A stretch of DNA of 64,000 nt from Sarcomyxa edulis (GCA_009761415.1 QUOL01000008.1:1240001-1304000), one strand, 5' to 3'. Numbered from the stretch's first letter, positions 1 through 11,587 are shown. Notes: a model not told the origin generated them from the letters alone. Numbers and translations: made by a program.

Positions 1-1
1 T

Positions 2-811
2 GAAGGTGTAGGGATGGTTTTGGGATTGGAGCTGTTGCGGAAGGAACGGGAGGTAACCGAAGTTTCTATGGGCATTGACAATCAGGCTGCGATTTTGGCG
101 ACTGGCAATAGGCGATCTACTCCATCACACCATATATGGGATCTCTTCCACAAGCGTCTAGCTATGGTGACTCGCCAGCATCCCGACATCTTCTTATTGG
201 CTCGCTGGACCCCGGGTCACATCGACATTGCTGGGAATGAGAGAGCAGATGAGGAAGCAAAGAAAGCAGCCCAGGAAGGCTCTAGTGCAATGCAACATCT
301 CCCCGCTCCACTGCGACGGTCGCTTCCTTACAGCAAATCGGCACTCAAGCAGGCATACCGAATTAAACTGAAATTGGCAGCTAAGAAGATATGGGAGGCT
401 TCGCCCCGACATCCCGCTATGCAGCGTATCGATCCATCCCTGCCATCGTCCAAATTCAAGGCTTTCGTGGCACCGCTATCCCGGAAACACGCTAGTATCC
501 TCATCCAGCTCCGGACTGGCCATGTTCCCCTCAATAAGCATCTACATCGAATTGGGAAGGCTGACTCACCCACATGCCCGTGTTGTCGACAAACTACCGA
601 GACAGTATATCACTACCTAATGCGATGCCCTGCACATCAGAACGCGCGACGCGAGCTTTTCCGAGCTGGTGGATCCAAAGCCCGGCAGATTTCGAGCCTG
701 TTGTCCACTCCAGAGACAGTCAAGGATCTATTCCGATTCATTGCTCGGTCAGGACGGTTGAGAACTGTGTTCGGGGACGTGACTCCGAAAGATTCAGACG
801 ACGAGGCGTAG
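2..811 (+). CDS. LINE ORF2 C-terminus: RNase H domain and Cys/His motif (partial)
   Basis: This frame is open from the left edge to TAG at 809-811; the first ATG in the window (position 14) is internal. The RNase H fold is shown by an acidic residue in GIDNQAAILA, then WTPGHIDIAGNERADEEAKK, the classic Gly-His...Gly-Asn-Glu-x-Ala-Asp tail of retroelement RNase H domains. Near the C-terminus CPCC...H...C is the Cys/His finger usual at the end of LINE ORF2 proteins. It should degrade the RNA strand during target-primed reverse transcription. The reverse transcriptase domain must lie upstream, outside the window. No frameshift or stop is seen, so this part at least is intact. Confidence 0.88.
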   Translation, partial: EGVGMVLGLELLRKEREVTEVSMGIDNQAAILATGNRRSTPSHHIWDLFHKRLAMVTRQHPDIFLLARWTPGHIDIAGNERADEEAKKAAQEGSSAMQHLPAPLRRSLPYSKSALKQAYRIKLKLAAKKIWEASPRHPAMQRIDPSLPSSKFKAFVAPLSRKHASILIQLRTGHVPLNKHLHRIGKADSPTCPCCRQTTETVYHYLMRCPAHQNARRELFRAGGSKARQISSLLSTPETVKDLFRFIARSGRLRTVFGDVTPKDSDDEA

Positions 812-1060
812 ATGTTGGATCTCCGATTTTCTTTTTTCTCATTCTCTTGCCTTTCCTTTCGCTCTCATTACTCTTACTCTATTTCACAGCTGTTAACACA
901 CTATATTTCATGCGGATCTCTCCGCTTCGAGTGACGCTCTGCGTTACTCAAAAGCTCTTGCTCGAGTTAGGCCTACTAATGGACATTACTTATATACGAA
1001 GCTAGTTTACCGCATGTATTTCTCTACCATAGGGTTCGCCCCACAGGAGAATAAACGAAG

Positions 1061-1064
<4 letters not shown>

Positions 1065-1094
<30 letters not shown>
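1065..1094 (+). repeat. Poly(A) tail of the LINE
   Basis: An unbroken run of 30 adenines marks the 3' terminus of the retrotransposon. Host sequence resumes with TCCGTCGAGG at 1095. One copy of any target-site duplication should start here. Confidence 0.9.
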
Positions 1095-1097
<3 letters not shown>

Positions 1098-1300
1098 GTC
1101 GAGGTGTGACAAAGCCTGTACATTTCAACTTACTCAACATATGACACTGCGATCACTACGGATGGCTAGGAGAAATATTCATGTCCAGTGGAAGCCTAGT
1201 CCCTGAGCTTCACGTTTTGGGTTTTCTTCTAGGACCTATAAACAAGCACTGATGTACGGCGACTTTGGCCCAACTCTCAAGAGCATATATCCTACTTGCA

Positions 1301-2539
1301 ATGTCTTCCTCTGAAAACCGTTCATCTTCTACCAGCACTCTCCGCATTGCTATCATCGGAGGCGGTCCTTCTGGTCTCATCCTCGCCCGTACCCTCCAAC
1401 TCCACGGTGTCAAAGCTGCTGTTACCGTCTACGAACGCGAACCCTCCACTGGCGCACGCCTCCAAGGCGGCACCCTTGACCTCCGTACTAAATCAGGTCA
1501 ACTTGCGTTGCAGCACGCAGGCCTCACATCTAGGTTTCGCGACCTTGCTCGTCCCGAAGGGCAGGAATTCAAAGTATCTGATAAATCTGGCAAAATCCTC
1601 CTCGAAACGGATGGTAAGAATGAAGATTTTACGAGGCCCGAGATTGATAGAGGTGATTTGAGGATGATGTTGTTGGAGTCTTTGGAAGTGGGGACCGTTC
1701 GGATGGGAATTCATCTCGAGAGAGTTGTTCCAGTTGAAGATGCCACTACTTCTAGACCGCGTTATCTGCTCCATTTCTCGAACGGCGAGGAAGACACCGT
1801 TGACCTTGTCGTCGGTGCTGATGGTGCATGGTCGAAAGTTCGGCCCCTCATATCATCCACTTCTCCGTATTATTCTGGTGCCACCTTCATCGAGACTTCT
1901 ATAACTCCTGCGGCCGCATCTGCCAATGCCGCTATCGATGCTCTAGTCGGCCAAGGATCACTGTATGCATTGGAGGGCGGCAAAGGTCTAATGGCACAGC
2001 GGAACACCACCGGCGCTATACGCGTATACGCAGCTCTCGGCGTACCTGAGTCGTGGCTCGACGATACAAATTTAGAGAGTCTCAGAGATCCCACCAAGTC
2101 TCTGAAATTCATCCAGAGCCTTTACGACGGCTGGAATGACGAATTAATCGACTTGTTGCGTTATAGCGATCCAAATATCGAGCGTATCATCCCTCGAAGG
2201 CTATACATGCTTCCTGTCGGTCATTCTTGGTCTCCTCGCAAAGGCGTCACTCTTGTGGGAGACGCCGGGCATGTGATGACACCGTTTGCTGGGGAAGGAG
2301 CGAACATAGCACTACTCGACGGTGCGGAGTTGGGCATGGAGATTGCAAAAGGCTACAACGAGGCTGAGGACAAAAGTCTGAAATGGTTGGATGATGCCGT
2401 TTTAGCTTACGAGAAGGTCATGTTCGAAAGGTCCGAGCAGATGGCGAGGATTACGGAGAAGTCTCTGAAGGTTTGCTTGGGTCCTGAGGGTGCGCATGGG
2501 TTTGTAGACTTGATCGTAAATGCTTGCCTCTTCGAGTAA
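1301..2539 (+). CDS. FAD-dependent monooxygenase (TetX / aromatic hydroxylase type)
   Basis: Single-exon gene of 412 aa. It is a group A flavoprotein monooxygenase: the N-terminal Rossmann motif is IIGGGPSGLILARTL (about residues 18-32), the middle DG motif is VVGADGAWSKVR, and the GD motif LVGDAGHVMTPFAGEGANIA holds the FAD ribityl chain. The pattern GARLQGGTLDLR...GLTSRF resembles the TetX/salicylate hydroxylase branch. Such enzymes hydroxylate aromatic or polyketide substrates with NAD(P)H and O2; the substrate cannot be told from sequence. I chose the ATG at 1301 because the frame extends upstream only to non-ATG codons. No targeting signal is visible, so it is probably cytosolic. Lack of introns is unusual in this window. 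Confidence 0.88.
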   Translation: MSSSENRSSSTSTLRIAIIGGGPSGLILARTLQLHGVKAAVTVYEREPSTGARLQGGTLDLRTKSGQLALQHAGLTSRFRDLARPEGQEFKVSDKSGKILLETDGKNEDFTRPEIDRGDLRMMLLESLEVGTVRMGIHLERVVPVEDATTSRPRYLLHFSNGEEDTVDLVVGADGAWSKVRPLISSTSPYYSGATFIETSITPAAASANAAIDALVGQGSLYALEGGKGLMAQRNTTGAIRVYAALGVPESWLDDTNLESLRDPTKSLKFIQSLYDGWNDELIDLLRYSDPNIERIIPRRLYMLPVGHSWSPRKGVTLVGDAGHVMTPFAGEGANIALLDGAELGMEIAKGYNEAEDKSLKWLDDAVLAYEKVMFERSEQMARITEKSLKVCLGPEGAHGFVDLIVNACLFE

Positions 2540-3621
2540 ATAGCATCATTTACTTACACGCCTGACTCGAAATATGCCTAGTTATATAAATTACCGTAAA
2601 TATTTCCCCACTGCGTATTTTTGTGTTACTTTCTGGTGTGGCGCAATGCTGCGATCAGACTGCGGGAGATATCTAATCAGATATGCTCTCGCGACATGAA
2701 CGAAGTATGACGTTGCACCGACCTCTACATCGTATCTACACACCAAATGGAGCTTCCATAGGCACTCGTTGATCCGTCTGATACTGGAAGAAGGACAGCG
2801 AGTGTCTGCGAGGGTTAAGCAAAAAGTTGACAGACGCACTGCGAAGGAGAGACAATATACTAGTACGTTTGGACGATGCTTATATCAGACGAGGGTTGAG
2901 GGTGAATAACATGAGATGAGAAAAGGCCCTACAATCCGACGACGAGTGGTGTAAGTACCCCTGGGCAGCCCAGTCGTGGAATTGTTTTGAGGTTGTTAGA
3001 AAGCTACCTGCATCTGAAGAGACAGATTTGAGGTCTTTGAACCAATTCGTTTATTTACCTTGTTTTACCCTATAGCTGGCAAATTGGTGATTTGTTGCAA
3101 CAACTTGATCCAGATCCTTGCCAAACTTGAGCGCTTGAGCTTGAATCCCCAATTGCAATTGCGTCGAGACTCCGATCATTTCACATGTTTGGCATCCGCT
3201 TTGAATCCAAGCACAGCCGGAAACATGGAACATGATACGAATATACTGTAGCATTTCATTCAATTCGTCAGTCACGGGTCACAGAAGGCCCTGTCCAAAA
3301 CGAATTTTGACACAGGTAACGCGTCACAGGGCCTTGTGTCGAATCCAAAATCTGAATCACGTGCCCGATTTGCCTAAAGCGGCGAAGAAACGGGCAAAAG
3401 TCGCCCAAAATGTTGAAATGTCGCGTCCCAAAAAGGAAACGACGAAACGACGAATCGGTCAAACGAGTCACGGTCACAGGTACCTGACGAATTGAAGGAA
3501 ATGCTACAGTATCTGATACATGATATTTATCATCTGTATGTAGTGATATCCTACTGATGTTGTCCTCAGTCACGATGGTTTCAGACTCTCGGTAGTATCG
3601 TTGACATCAGTGTTTATAGAT
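2540..3621. other. Intergenic region between FAD monooxygenase and P450 copy 1
   Basis: Convergent intergenic space. No coding signal was found. It contains one MITE-like element (3246-3509); the remainder shows nothing I can identify. Confidence 0.6.
3246..3509. mobile_element. MITE-like element with terminal inverted repeats
   Basis: A 264-bp non-coding segment is bounded by inverted repeats. The left end starts CTGTAGCATTTC and the right end finishes GAAATGCTACAG. The match continues for about 26 bp with one mismatch (through the motif TTCAATTCGTCAG). Both ends are flanked by TA (3244-3245 and 3510-3511), as expected for a TA target-site duplication of a Tc1/mariner-type (Stowaway-like) non-autonomous element. 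The interior has GTCACRGGT-type motifs near both ends and no convincing ORF. Classification rests on structure only. Confidence 0.75.
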
Positions 3622-5634
3622 CTACTCGACAACTCGTTTATACCGCAAGTAACAAGGGTCTCCGAGTGGCCTCGCCTATGTATACGAATGCCTCAGAACA
3701 GACATGGTTACATTGAGCTGGATTGCAACGCACCTGTTGAATATCATTCCTGTCGGCTGTGGGGAACGGGTCTGGGAAATTTCCAGATTTGTCCACGAGA
3801 TCATACTCGAATCCGGTCAGGAAGAGGGCAACAATCATCTTCATTTCCAACTTAGCGACCTTCATACCAGCGCAAGGATGCCTGCCTAGAGCCATGTGCG
3901 TGAGTAAAAATCCATATATCAAACGGCGTGCGACGTACCAGCACCCCAGCCCATATACGCAAAGGTGCCTTTTTTGTCCTCCTGACGACCTGGTTCGAAT
4001 CGACTAGGATCGAATCTTTCAGGCTCGGAATATATATCGGGGTTCAGATGAACATCCGAGAGGGAATAGACCATGAAGGCGCCTTTCTTGACGATTTTGT
4101 TTGAGATCTGAAGATCCTCAGAGACGTTACGACGAAGAGTAGCCCCGGTGAGGACCAAGCGGATGGTTTCACGAATGACCAAGTCCATCGCAGGCATTTC
4201 ATCCTCCCAAGCTGTGATAGGAATAGAGGAGAGTCGTTTATGCAAAGGATCGGTAGAAGTAGTATTCGTATGCTTTTCGATGAGTGACATAACTTCTGCG
4301 GTGACCTTCTGTTTCCACTCCGGATTTGCAGCAAGGTACATCAGGATCCAACAAGCTATAGGCGCAAATTCGGGAGCATCAAGAAAGGAACTCGAGCAGC
4401 GCAAATCTTGCGAACTTACAGTTGATACCTGTGTTGATTACACCCGCAAATACAACGCCAAGCACAAACTATACCAAGATATGTGAACGAAGGCCGCGCA
4501 AGAACTAGAAAGAGCACGCACTCCGATAATAGAATCATTGTCCATGCCTTTCGAAATCATCAGATCGATAGCATCAGATGTAGGAACAGCTGACGCTCGT
4601 CTGGCCTCGACATATCCATAGATCATCATATAGAGTTCCTTCGTAGCGGTCTCTTTGTTCCGTTTGGCCGTTCCAGGAAACCATGGGAAAAGCAGGGCTG
4701 TCGGAGTCGCGCTTTTCTCGAGAATCCAGTAGTGATGTTGGAAACGTGCGAGAGCTTCCTGATCTTCGGAGAGTTCTCGGCAGGTCGCCATACGTACTGT
4801 CATTTGGAACACAAGCTAGAATAGGAATCAGTACACGCTTTGTCGGATACAGTGTTACCGAGGAGCGCATCACTCACGTCATAAACATTCTTGAAGGGAT
4901 CGATTTGACCTTGCTTCCCCCATGCCACCATGCGCTTGTTCACATCCTCAAAAAGGGTTGGTATGACTGAAGACTACGTGTCATCGAAAAGCAGTACGAG
5001 AAGTCGTGGAAAGCCTACCATCGGTCAGCCTGTCCTTATGAAATATGGTGAGGAGGGTTTTGGTGAACCAAGAGACATTGTCTTGGGTCGAGGTGTCAAT
5101 AGCGATATCGTTCAATCTCGGAGCCTTGGCAAGATGGAGTCAATTAGCGAAGAGAAGACTCTACGAGGGCGACTGATTCATCATACTGCTCCCATGAGTA
5201 TCTTGTATCCTTCCGTGAAATCCAGACTTCTATTGTCAAAGAACGTCTTTCGAGCTTCCTCCCCACGAACGGCGACAATGGAATGCTAAGATATGCATGA
5301 GATGAAGTCGCATTGTCGTAGGATTATAAGCCTGAACACTCACTTGCAATACACGGAACTGAAATAGTTTCTCCCCTGTCTTTTTGAAATTGGACACGAG
5401 GAAATCATACCTCTTCGAAAAAAACGGCCATGCTGTCAAAATCGAAAGGCCGCCCAGTTCACGGATGGCGTCTTTTCTCGGAGGAAATAGAATAGGATGA
5501 ACGACCAGAGCGAGGAAAGTGATGAATACCGAAGCCGTAGTTGACACGCCTACGGTTGTCTGCATCCATGTTATTAGATCATCGAGAATCGTGGTCAGAG
5601 GACTTGAGAGCGGTCCTAGGGTGTTATTCGACAT
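3622..5634 (-). CDS. Cytochrome P450, copy 1
   Basis: Nine exons (5344-5634, 5187-5285, 5019-5124, 4878-4966, 4522-4815, 4420-4468, 3939-4355, 3734-3885, 3622-3675) join without phase conflict into 516 aa. An N-terminal membrane anchor (about residues 20-45) places it in the ER. P450 signatures in order: I-helix FAGVINTG, K-helix ExxR (IRETIRL), PERF-type FDPSRFEP, and heme loop GAGRHPCAGM with the Cys thiolate ligand, the loop being split by an intron. Class II P450s insert one oxygen atom using NADPH-cytochrome P450 reductase; the substrate is unknown. It shares exon plan and high identity with copy 2, which lies in opposite orientation 14 kb away. No lesion was found. The P450 family number is not assigned. 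Confidence 0.92.
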
Positions 5635-6145
5635 TGTAGTCGAGGGTGAGAGAAGTCCTGGGAGATGTCGACCTTATATCTCGATCGCCCCGGTTACCCC
5701 GATTGTTCATGAGACATGGTGATTTCGGTTACTCACTTCTTACCTGGGGGCTGTGGGATTTCCTCCAATAAGATCAAGGATATTTCACCCATTAGCAATG
5801 GGACAATTTCTCCATGGCTTTTTGAAATGCGCCGTGCTAGTGGCGTTCTGACCTTTGTAAAAAACATGATTTAGGAACCGGCAAGGGAGGTATTCGTAAG
5901 ACTTCCTTGGATCATTATACATACATAGTCGAACATAAACGTTCTAACGGGAAATACAGAGATACGTGGCATAGCCTTCTTGCAGATTTCCAATTCAGGT
6001 CTGTGCATGATAAATCAGTGACACTGAATGTGAAGCTAAAAAGAGGTCGTACCATAAATAAGGGTCGCAACCGGGTGAACATGAAAAAGTGATCAGAAAT
6101 AAAGTATTGATACAAGTTGAGACGAGATCCAAGGAGGGAAAGAAG
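5635..6145. other. Intergenic region upstream of P450 copy 1
   Basis: It holds the copy 1 promoter and the 3' flank of the MYND-finger gene. No ORF in it looks coding. Confidence 0.5.
5672..5681 (-). promoter_or_regulatory. TATA-like box of P450 copy 1
   Basis: On the minus strand GATATAAGG lies about 40 bp before the ATG at 5634, leaving room only for a very short 5' UTR. It is assigned by position and sequence alone. Confidence 0.4.
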
Positions 6146-7005
6146 TCAAAGAACCGTTCCTTTGGCCACGTGGGCCTTGAGGGATTCCATCCATCCGTGG
6201 TTTATCGGGACGTCCTGCTCGTTCAGCATTTCCGGAATACCAAAAGGCGTGAGATGGAGTAACCCGATGGCCGGAACAATAGTGACTGTGAGAGCGAACC
6301 CTACTCCGCCATTCTCACGGAGCATGACTGAACGTTCGAGTTCGCCAGCAAGTGCGTCGCGCATGGAGGGTTCCTTGTCGGATAGGAGCTCAAAAACTTC
6401 AGCGATAGAATCCACATAGGCATCCTCGACCTGAAAAGACCGAGCGATATCCTTCTGTGGATCCGAGGTGGAGGGCAGATCAAAATTGGTTTTGAGAATG
6501 ACACAAGTAAGATGCGTTAGGCATCGTTCAGGAGTCCGTTGCAGAGTGAGTGACTGTACTGCAGTTGTGCCGAGGAGTGGACGTTGGATCTAAGATAAGA
6601 ATGTCCATCGATGAAATGTAGATGGAAGACATGCGCAGCATATGAGACTGATTCACATACCCTTATCCACTTCTTCAGTTTATGTTCAACATCCTTTGGG
6701 TTCAAAGAAGGCGATTTGGATGCAGAGGATCCTGCTGCAATTGCCTTCAAAAATGATTGATGTCTGTGACATTGGGGCTTGTGGCGATTCCAGTCTTCTA
6801 CTTGACATTCTCTACTCTAAGCAGACAAAGTATTTCAGTATCTAGATCGACAGGGGGTTTCCAAGAAAAAACGCACGCAATAATGACACTGAACGCAGCG
6901 AGAGCACGATTTCAAACGAACTTCGGCACTCTCTGGTTTTGCGCATTTCGTATTCTGGCACTGCTTGAGAGCCTTTCCAAATTTACCGAGAGGAACGGAG
7001 GGCAT
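6146..7005 (-). CDS. Small MYND-type zinc finger protein
   Basis: Three exons (6877-7005, 6661-6816, 6146-6589; introns of 60 and 71 bp) give 242 aa. The N-terminus carries a complete MYND finger: Cys16 and Cys21, Cys34-SRC, CHYC, then after intron 1 SRECQ and DWNRHKPQC. The finger is split across exons 1 and 2, so no single long ORF reveals it. MYND fingers bind zinc and mediate protein-protein contacts; Agaricomycete genomes carry many small MYND proteins of unknown role. The C-terminal 150 residues are unrecognised. The ATG at 7005 is the first in frame, 15 codons before the first zinc ligand. The fused frame stays open over both junctions, which supports the model. Confidence 0.78.
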
Positions 7006-7497
7006 CAGAGATGGATGCTTGATGTCTCAAGCAGCTATGAGGCAAGTATAGATCGGTGAAATATGAATTTTGTATCTATGCATAGCCCATCAGCGAGCGA
7101 CTCTCACCTTGACACTGTTCAGCTCAACCGAAGACGAGGAGGGGTCGAGATCTAGGATTCGAAGTCACTTGTAAAAGGCAAGAAAAAGTTTCGAGACAAG
7201 AGCCTGAGAAGGAGTCTGCTAGAGCTTGGCCTTGTTTTTAGCAGAAGATAGCTGGCGGTGATCCCACCAAAAAGCCGAAATCACATCTTCTGCAGCGACC
7301 TCGGCGACGACGAGGGAAACGTCGACGTTGGGATAGCGGTACCCATACCCTTTTATCTTATATATCATTCCCAATTACACCTTATTAATGTGAGTTTTTC
7401 CCAATTTACTCACCGTCTTCTTGGTTCTAATTCAATTGCAGTACTTATCTAGTTGTTCGCTCCTTTACATCATCTGTATTTTCTGTGAGTGAGCAGT
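7006..7497. other. Divergent promoter region, MYND gene / disordered-protein gene
   Basis: A 492-bp divergent intergenic space. A possible 5' UTR intron for the plus-strand gene runs from GTGAGTTTTT near 7390 to TTGCAG near 7441. No other feature is evident. Confidence 0.4.
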
Positions 7498-10400
7498 ATG
7501 ATAGACGAGATACACTCTGACATCAAGGTCGACAGTAGTTTGGAAGGAATGTCCACCAAGACCCAAAGCACTCCACGGTTCTCTCGCTTAGGTCTCGGTT
7601 TCGGATTGAAGCTTCATTCCCCTCTATCGCCTACTACCGAGAAGAGATTGGAAAACGACGAGGAAGACTGGTACATTCCATACAATGGTCCGTACGAGGT
7701 ACCAAACGACGCGCCTCGCAGACGAAAGGAACGCGATAGTTGGGGTGACCCGATCGAGGATGACGCCGTTCTTGACGACCAAGAACTCCGCGACCGCTAC
7801 GGAGGAGAAAGTATCGAGTTTGAGCGGGAAGACAGGAAGATGCGCACTCGGGAAAGAGCCGTGTCCGCCGTTTCTGGTCGCACCATGTCATCCGGTACAG
7901 TTGATCCCAGTACTGTTCGTCGGAACTCCAACGCAAATCATACGCGTCATCCAGTCCCATCTTACATCAATCTAGACGCGGCAGGTGGTGTTGGAGAGGC
8001 GCCCGTACCTCTTGAACGTACATCGCACTCGTTCAGTCCTGCGAGCAATGGGCGCCGTGCGAGTCTGGCCAGTATATTCACTTTTGGTAGAAAATTCCCT
8101 TCTTCCCCAGGCAAGTTTCCCCCTGAGCTTGTTCGATCCAACTCTATGTCCAGTACAAAAGGTGCATCATCCAAGATGTCCCATCCTGATAGACCTGCGT
8201 CGCCGACCGAATCTCCTTCACTTCGTGAGACCATCCCGACCGAGTTCAATCAGAGCGGGCAGATCCAGGCTTCAATCCCAGAACGCGATTCTGCAGCCAC
8301 TGAAGAAGAAGATTATTACAACTCCTATTATTCGACTTTACTCTCAACACCTGGGAAGGGAAACACAAGACCACAGGACAATTCCGCTGCACCCCGCCCC
8401 ACGCCACTCCGTTCGTCGCCTGAACAGTGGTCCCCGTCTCGTCCACCATCGGCGATACCTCATCCATATGCAGCGGCATATATTTTCCCATCAGCCGCTC
8501 TCTCTACTGTTGAAATTCCATCTCCCACACTCCACCCTCTTGACACTCGGTTCAATGAACCAGGTCCCAGTGATTACCAACACCAAAATCCTCCACCAGC
8601 GACTCCTTCCATGAATCCCGTCAGCGCTCTTCCCGGGGGCCAATTCACCCTCCCACACACTCGTTCATATATCAAAGCCTCTATTTCCACTCCAAATCTT
8701 CGAACTGCTCCCCGTCGTCCTCCCAGACACAAAGCCTTTGACCGATGGCTTTCACCAGAAACCTGGTGCGATGCCCTTCTCTTTCCCCGTCCAAGACTAA
8801 AGGTAAAACAAGACCGTGATCATGACGGCGTCGTAAAGAGGGCACCTGAGAGCCCTATCCGGCGTGGAACCGTCGGCGATGACGCGAGTCCGTCATGGCC
8901 ACGAAGGAACGGAATGGATAGTCCCAATTTACAGGTCCCGTCACGCACACTGGATCATTCAATATCTCTATCGGAACTTCGTCGCCCGACAAATTCCACC
9001 GCAGTCCCCCCTTCTCCGCCTATTGTAACGGTACCTCGAGACAACACAAGCACACAGGACAAATCTCCTGTTTCTCCTGGTAAAGCACCCGAGACAAGCG
9101 ACGACGACAACGGTGCACGTTTGAGACCGCCACGGCCCAAAAGCTTTGCGTGGGACGATCTAGCTTTACCCAGCCCTGTTCCCTCATTGGCACGGTGGGT
9201 TTATTAACATTTTTATCGAAGCACATTAGGCTCACGCTCTCTCTCAAGCGTTTTGCAAGAAGGGCAGATGCTTGAAGACCAACGCAAACAATGGCAATCT
9301 CAAGCCACTTCATCATTCCAGAACAAACTCACTCGAAATATGTCTCGTAGTAGATCAAAGTCACTAACGCAGAATCGCGTCCGAGGCAAAGCCAACGAAA
9401 GTCAGAGCAATTTCGATTTCCTCGCGGCTCGAACTTTCCTTGGGAATCAAAGCATCGTACCTGTCATTCACCCATCGCGACACGAAAGGACCCAGAGTCA
9501 AGGCACGTCCGTGGCCAAGTCGCATACGAATTCAAATTCCCTCTCGAAGACGATCTCGAAGGTGTCTAAGGCATCGAAAGGTTCTCGTCATCAGGGCCAT
9601 TCTCGTAACGCATCATGGAGCAAGTCTGCGTTGAAAATGGCCAAATCCACGCCGTTATTATGCGGGATCAACGATGAGGCTACTAAGACTCCGATGGATG
9701 AGAAGGCATCGGCTCTCGAAAGCGTCTTGAGAGGGAATTCTACCACCATCATCCGACTTGCAGATCCAGCTCTTAGCCCAGCTGAAACGGGATCGTATGG
9801 ACGATATTCCAGAAATGGTTTGTCTCCTACCCCATCTGCAGAAGTTGGTATTGCTCTATCGACTCCACCGCCCTCTGACGATAATCATTATGATCCTGAG
9901 GCTATTCAGCTGCTTAATCATCCATATGCCCAGGGTGCTACCTATACGCCACGCGCTGCTGCTCCAATATCCGATCTTCGTCACGACTCCCCTCGAGGAG
10001 GTTCAGATTATGCAGGACCACATCCAACCCACACACATCTCGCTTCAGTTTCTACCGTAGAGAACACCGACGTGTCTACGAGGCATCGACTTCCCCCGCA
10101 AGCATTCGTCCACCCATATGCCCATGCATCCGTTCGTGATTCTTATCAAGGTGAACACAAGATTATTCCTGTTCCACGGACCGATAGTAATGTCCCACCG
10201 CCATCAAAGATGTGGGCACCTCTCTCATCTGGCGAAGTGCGAGAAGTCTTACCCGACGAAATCCAATATTCTCCGTTCATTGCTCAGCAAAGCCGCTTCC
10301 CAGGCAGTAATTCCCCTCCCAGAGGTTACGCCCGTTCATCTACTGTATTCCCTGACACTGTAGCGTTGGGCGAGGCCTTAGCTTACGCGACAATGCGCAA

Positions 10401-11587
10401 ACCAGGGAGCCGAGACAGCGGTCTTGGGACTAGTGAAAACCATGACATGGAACAATCAAGAGATGAGGAGATGCCACACACTATCTCGCGTATGCCAAGT
10501 CGCACTCAATTACTACATCGGAAACCAGTCCAATATGATGCTTCGCAACCTCCTTATCACCAAGTCATCACCATATCTGACCAGCTCGATGCGCCATCTC
10601 CTCCTGCCGAAAGTGACAACTATTTCAGACTCACCAGCCCTCATAGACCTGATATATCTCACACAAATTCTGGCTCATCTCCCAACGTACATTCCGAAAT
10701 GACTTCGGAGAGTTCTTCTCCCCAGCTTTCTCCTAGACGTCTAGGAAGCATGGACGATCTCGAGCACTTTCAAGATCTCTTCGTTCCTTGGGATGTTGGC
10801 TCACACGGTCGTCGGACTGGCAGCGGACTCACAAGTTTGGCTCGTCAGCTCACAGACGACTTTGAAGAACTCAATGCACAAAGAGCGCGGTTTCGTACTC
10901 CAGAATCAATCCAGACTGAGATTCGTGATGATGAAGGCCTCGATGATGTGGACGTTCACTTCGTATTGTCAGAGGAATCGCAAGAGCCGCTGAATTTGCG
11001 GACTACATCGCCTTTACGCCTTCCTGGGACTGCCAAGCAGACGGATGCGTTCAAAGCGTCTGAAACCCTCCCTGAGGATGTTGGCTCATCAGGAGAATCC
11101 TCGCCAAGCGGATCGCCGATAGGCGAAGACGAGACCGTCCGTGAGTACAGTCCCAATGATCTCTATTCTAATTGAGTTTGACGAATTTACAGAACTCATG
11201 CGTTTAGGTATCGTAGAAGCCGCGACGACTCCTCCTGCGACATTCAGTGATCACCGATTCTCCCAGCATCTTTCCTTCTTGGACAGAGATTCTCGAAACC
11301 TGGTAGAAGTGCAACCTCGCGGTCCATCGCAGGCCAGTTTACAGCCTATGACTTCGTCAACTTTGCGTACTAGTTTCATGACTTCATCAAGTTCTCGTAT
11401 GTCCGGGCTCTCCGATTTCCCTGCCCCCCCCACACAAGGGCCCTCCCATCTTTCTCAACTCGGTGCCTATTTCGACCGTCAGAGGAACGACGAAGACTTC
11501 GCCCCTGAACTCCCAGGCAGTCGTAGAACAACTTTCGGAGGGGAAGAAGATATTGCTGCCGCTCTTGCATCCCAACTCTCAGTATAG
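7498..11587 (+). CDS. Large Ser/Pro-rich disordered protein, unknown function
   Basis: Three exons (7498-9194, 9249-11140, 11193-11587; introns of 54 and 52 bp) encode 1,327 aa. The product is extremely rich in Ser, Pro, Thr and Arg, without recognisable catalytic domain, signal peptide or membrane segment, so most of it should be disordered. More ordered islands are a Trp/aromatic stretch FDRWLSPETWCDALLFPRPR (about residues 415-435), a basic helix-prone patch around the first junction (LARVLQEGQMLEDQRKQW), and the C-terminal Ile/Leu-rich segment starting LMRLGIVEAA. Many SP and RxxS sites suggest phosphorylation. It may be a scaffold or regulator, but I do not recognise the family. The ATG at 7498 is the first in frame. 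Confidence 0.8.

Larger units (their letters stand above)
1..1094 (+). mobile_element. Non-LTR (LINE-type) retrotransposon, 3' end
   Basis: The left edge of the window cuts into a LINE. Visible are the end of its second ORF (RNase H domain plus a C-terminal Cys/His cluster), about 250 bp of 3' untranslated sequence and an uninterrupted A tract at 1065-1094, where host sequence resumes. RNase H followed by a terminal Cys-rich motif is the arrangement of fungal Tad/CgT1-like elements (family knowledge; the clade is not proven here). The open frame and unbroken A tail suggest a fairly recent insertion. The 5' end and the target-site duplication lie outside the window. Confidence 0.88.

Noticed and set aside
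574..1005. 143-codon ORF overlapping the LINE RNase H frame
   Set aside because: Shadow frame of the retrotransposon ORF and its 3' untranslated region.
3985..4012. Sequence like a tRNA T-loop (GGTTCGAATC)
   Set aside because: It lies inside a P450 exon, encoding part of FDPSRFEPGRQ, and no cloverleaf can be built around it.
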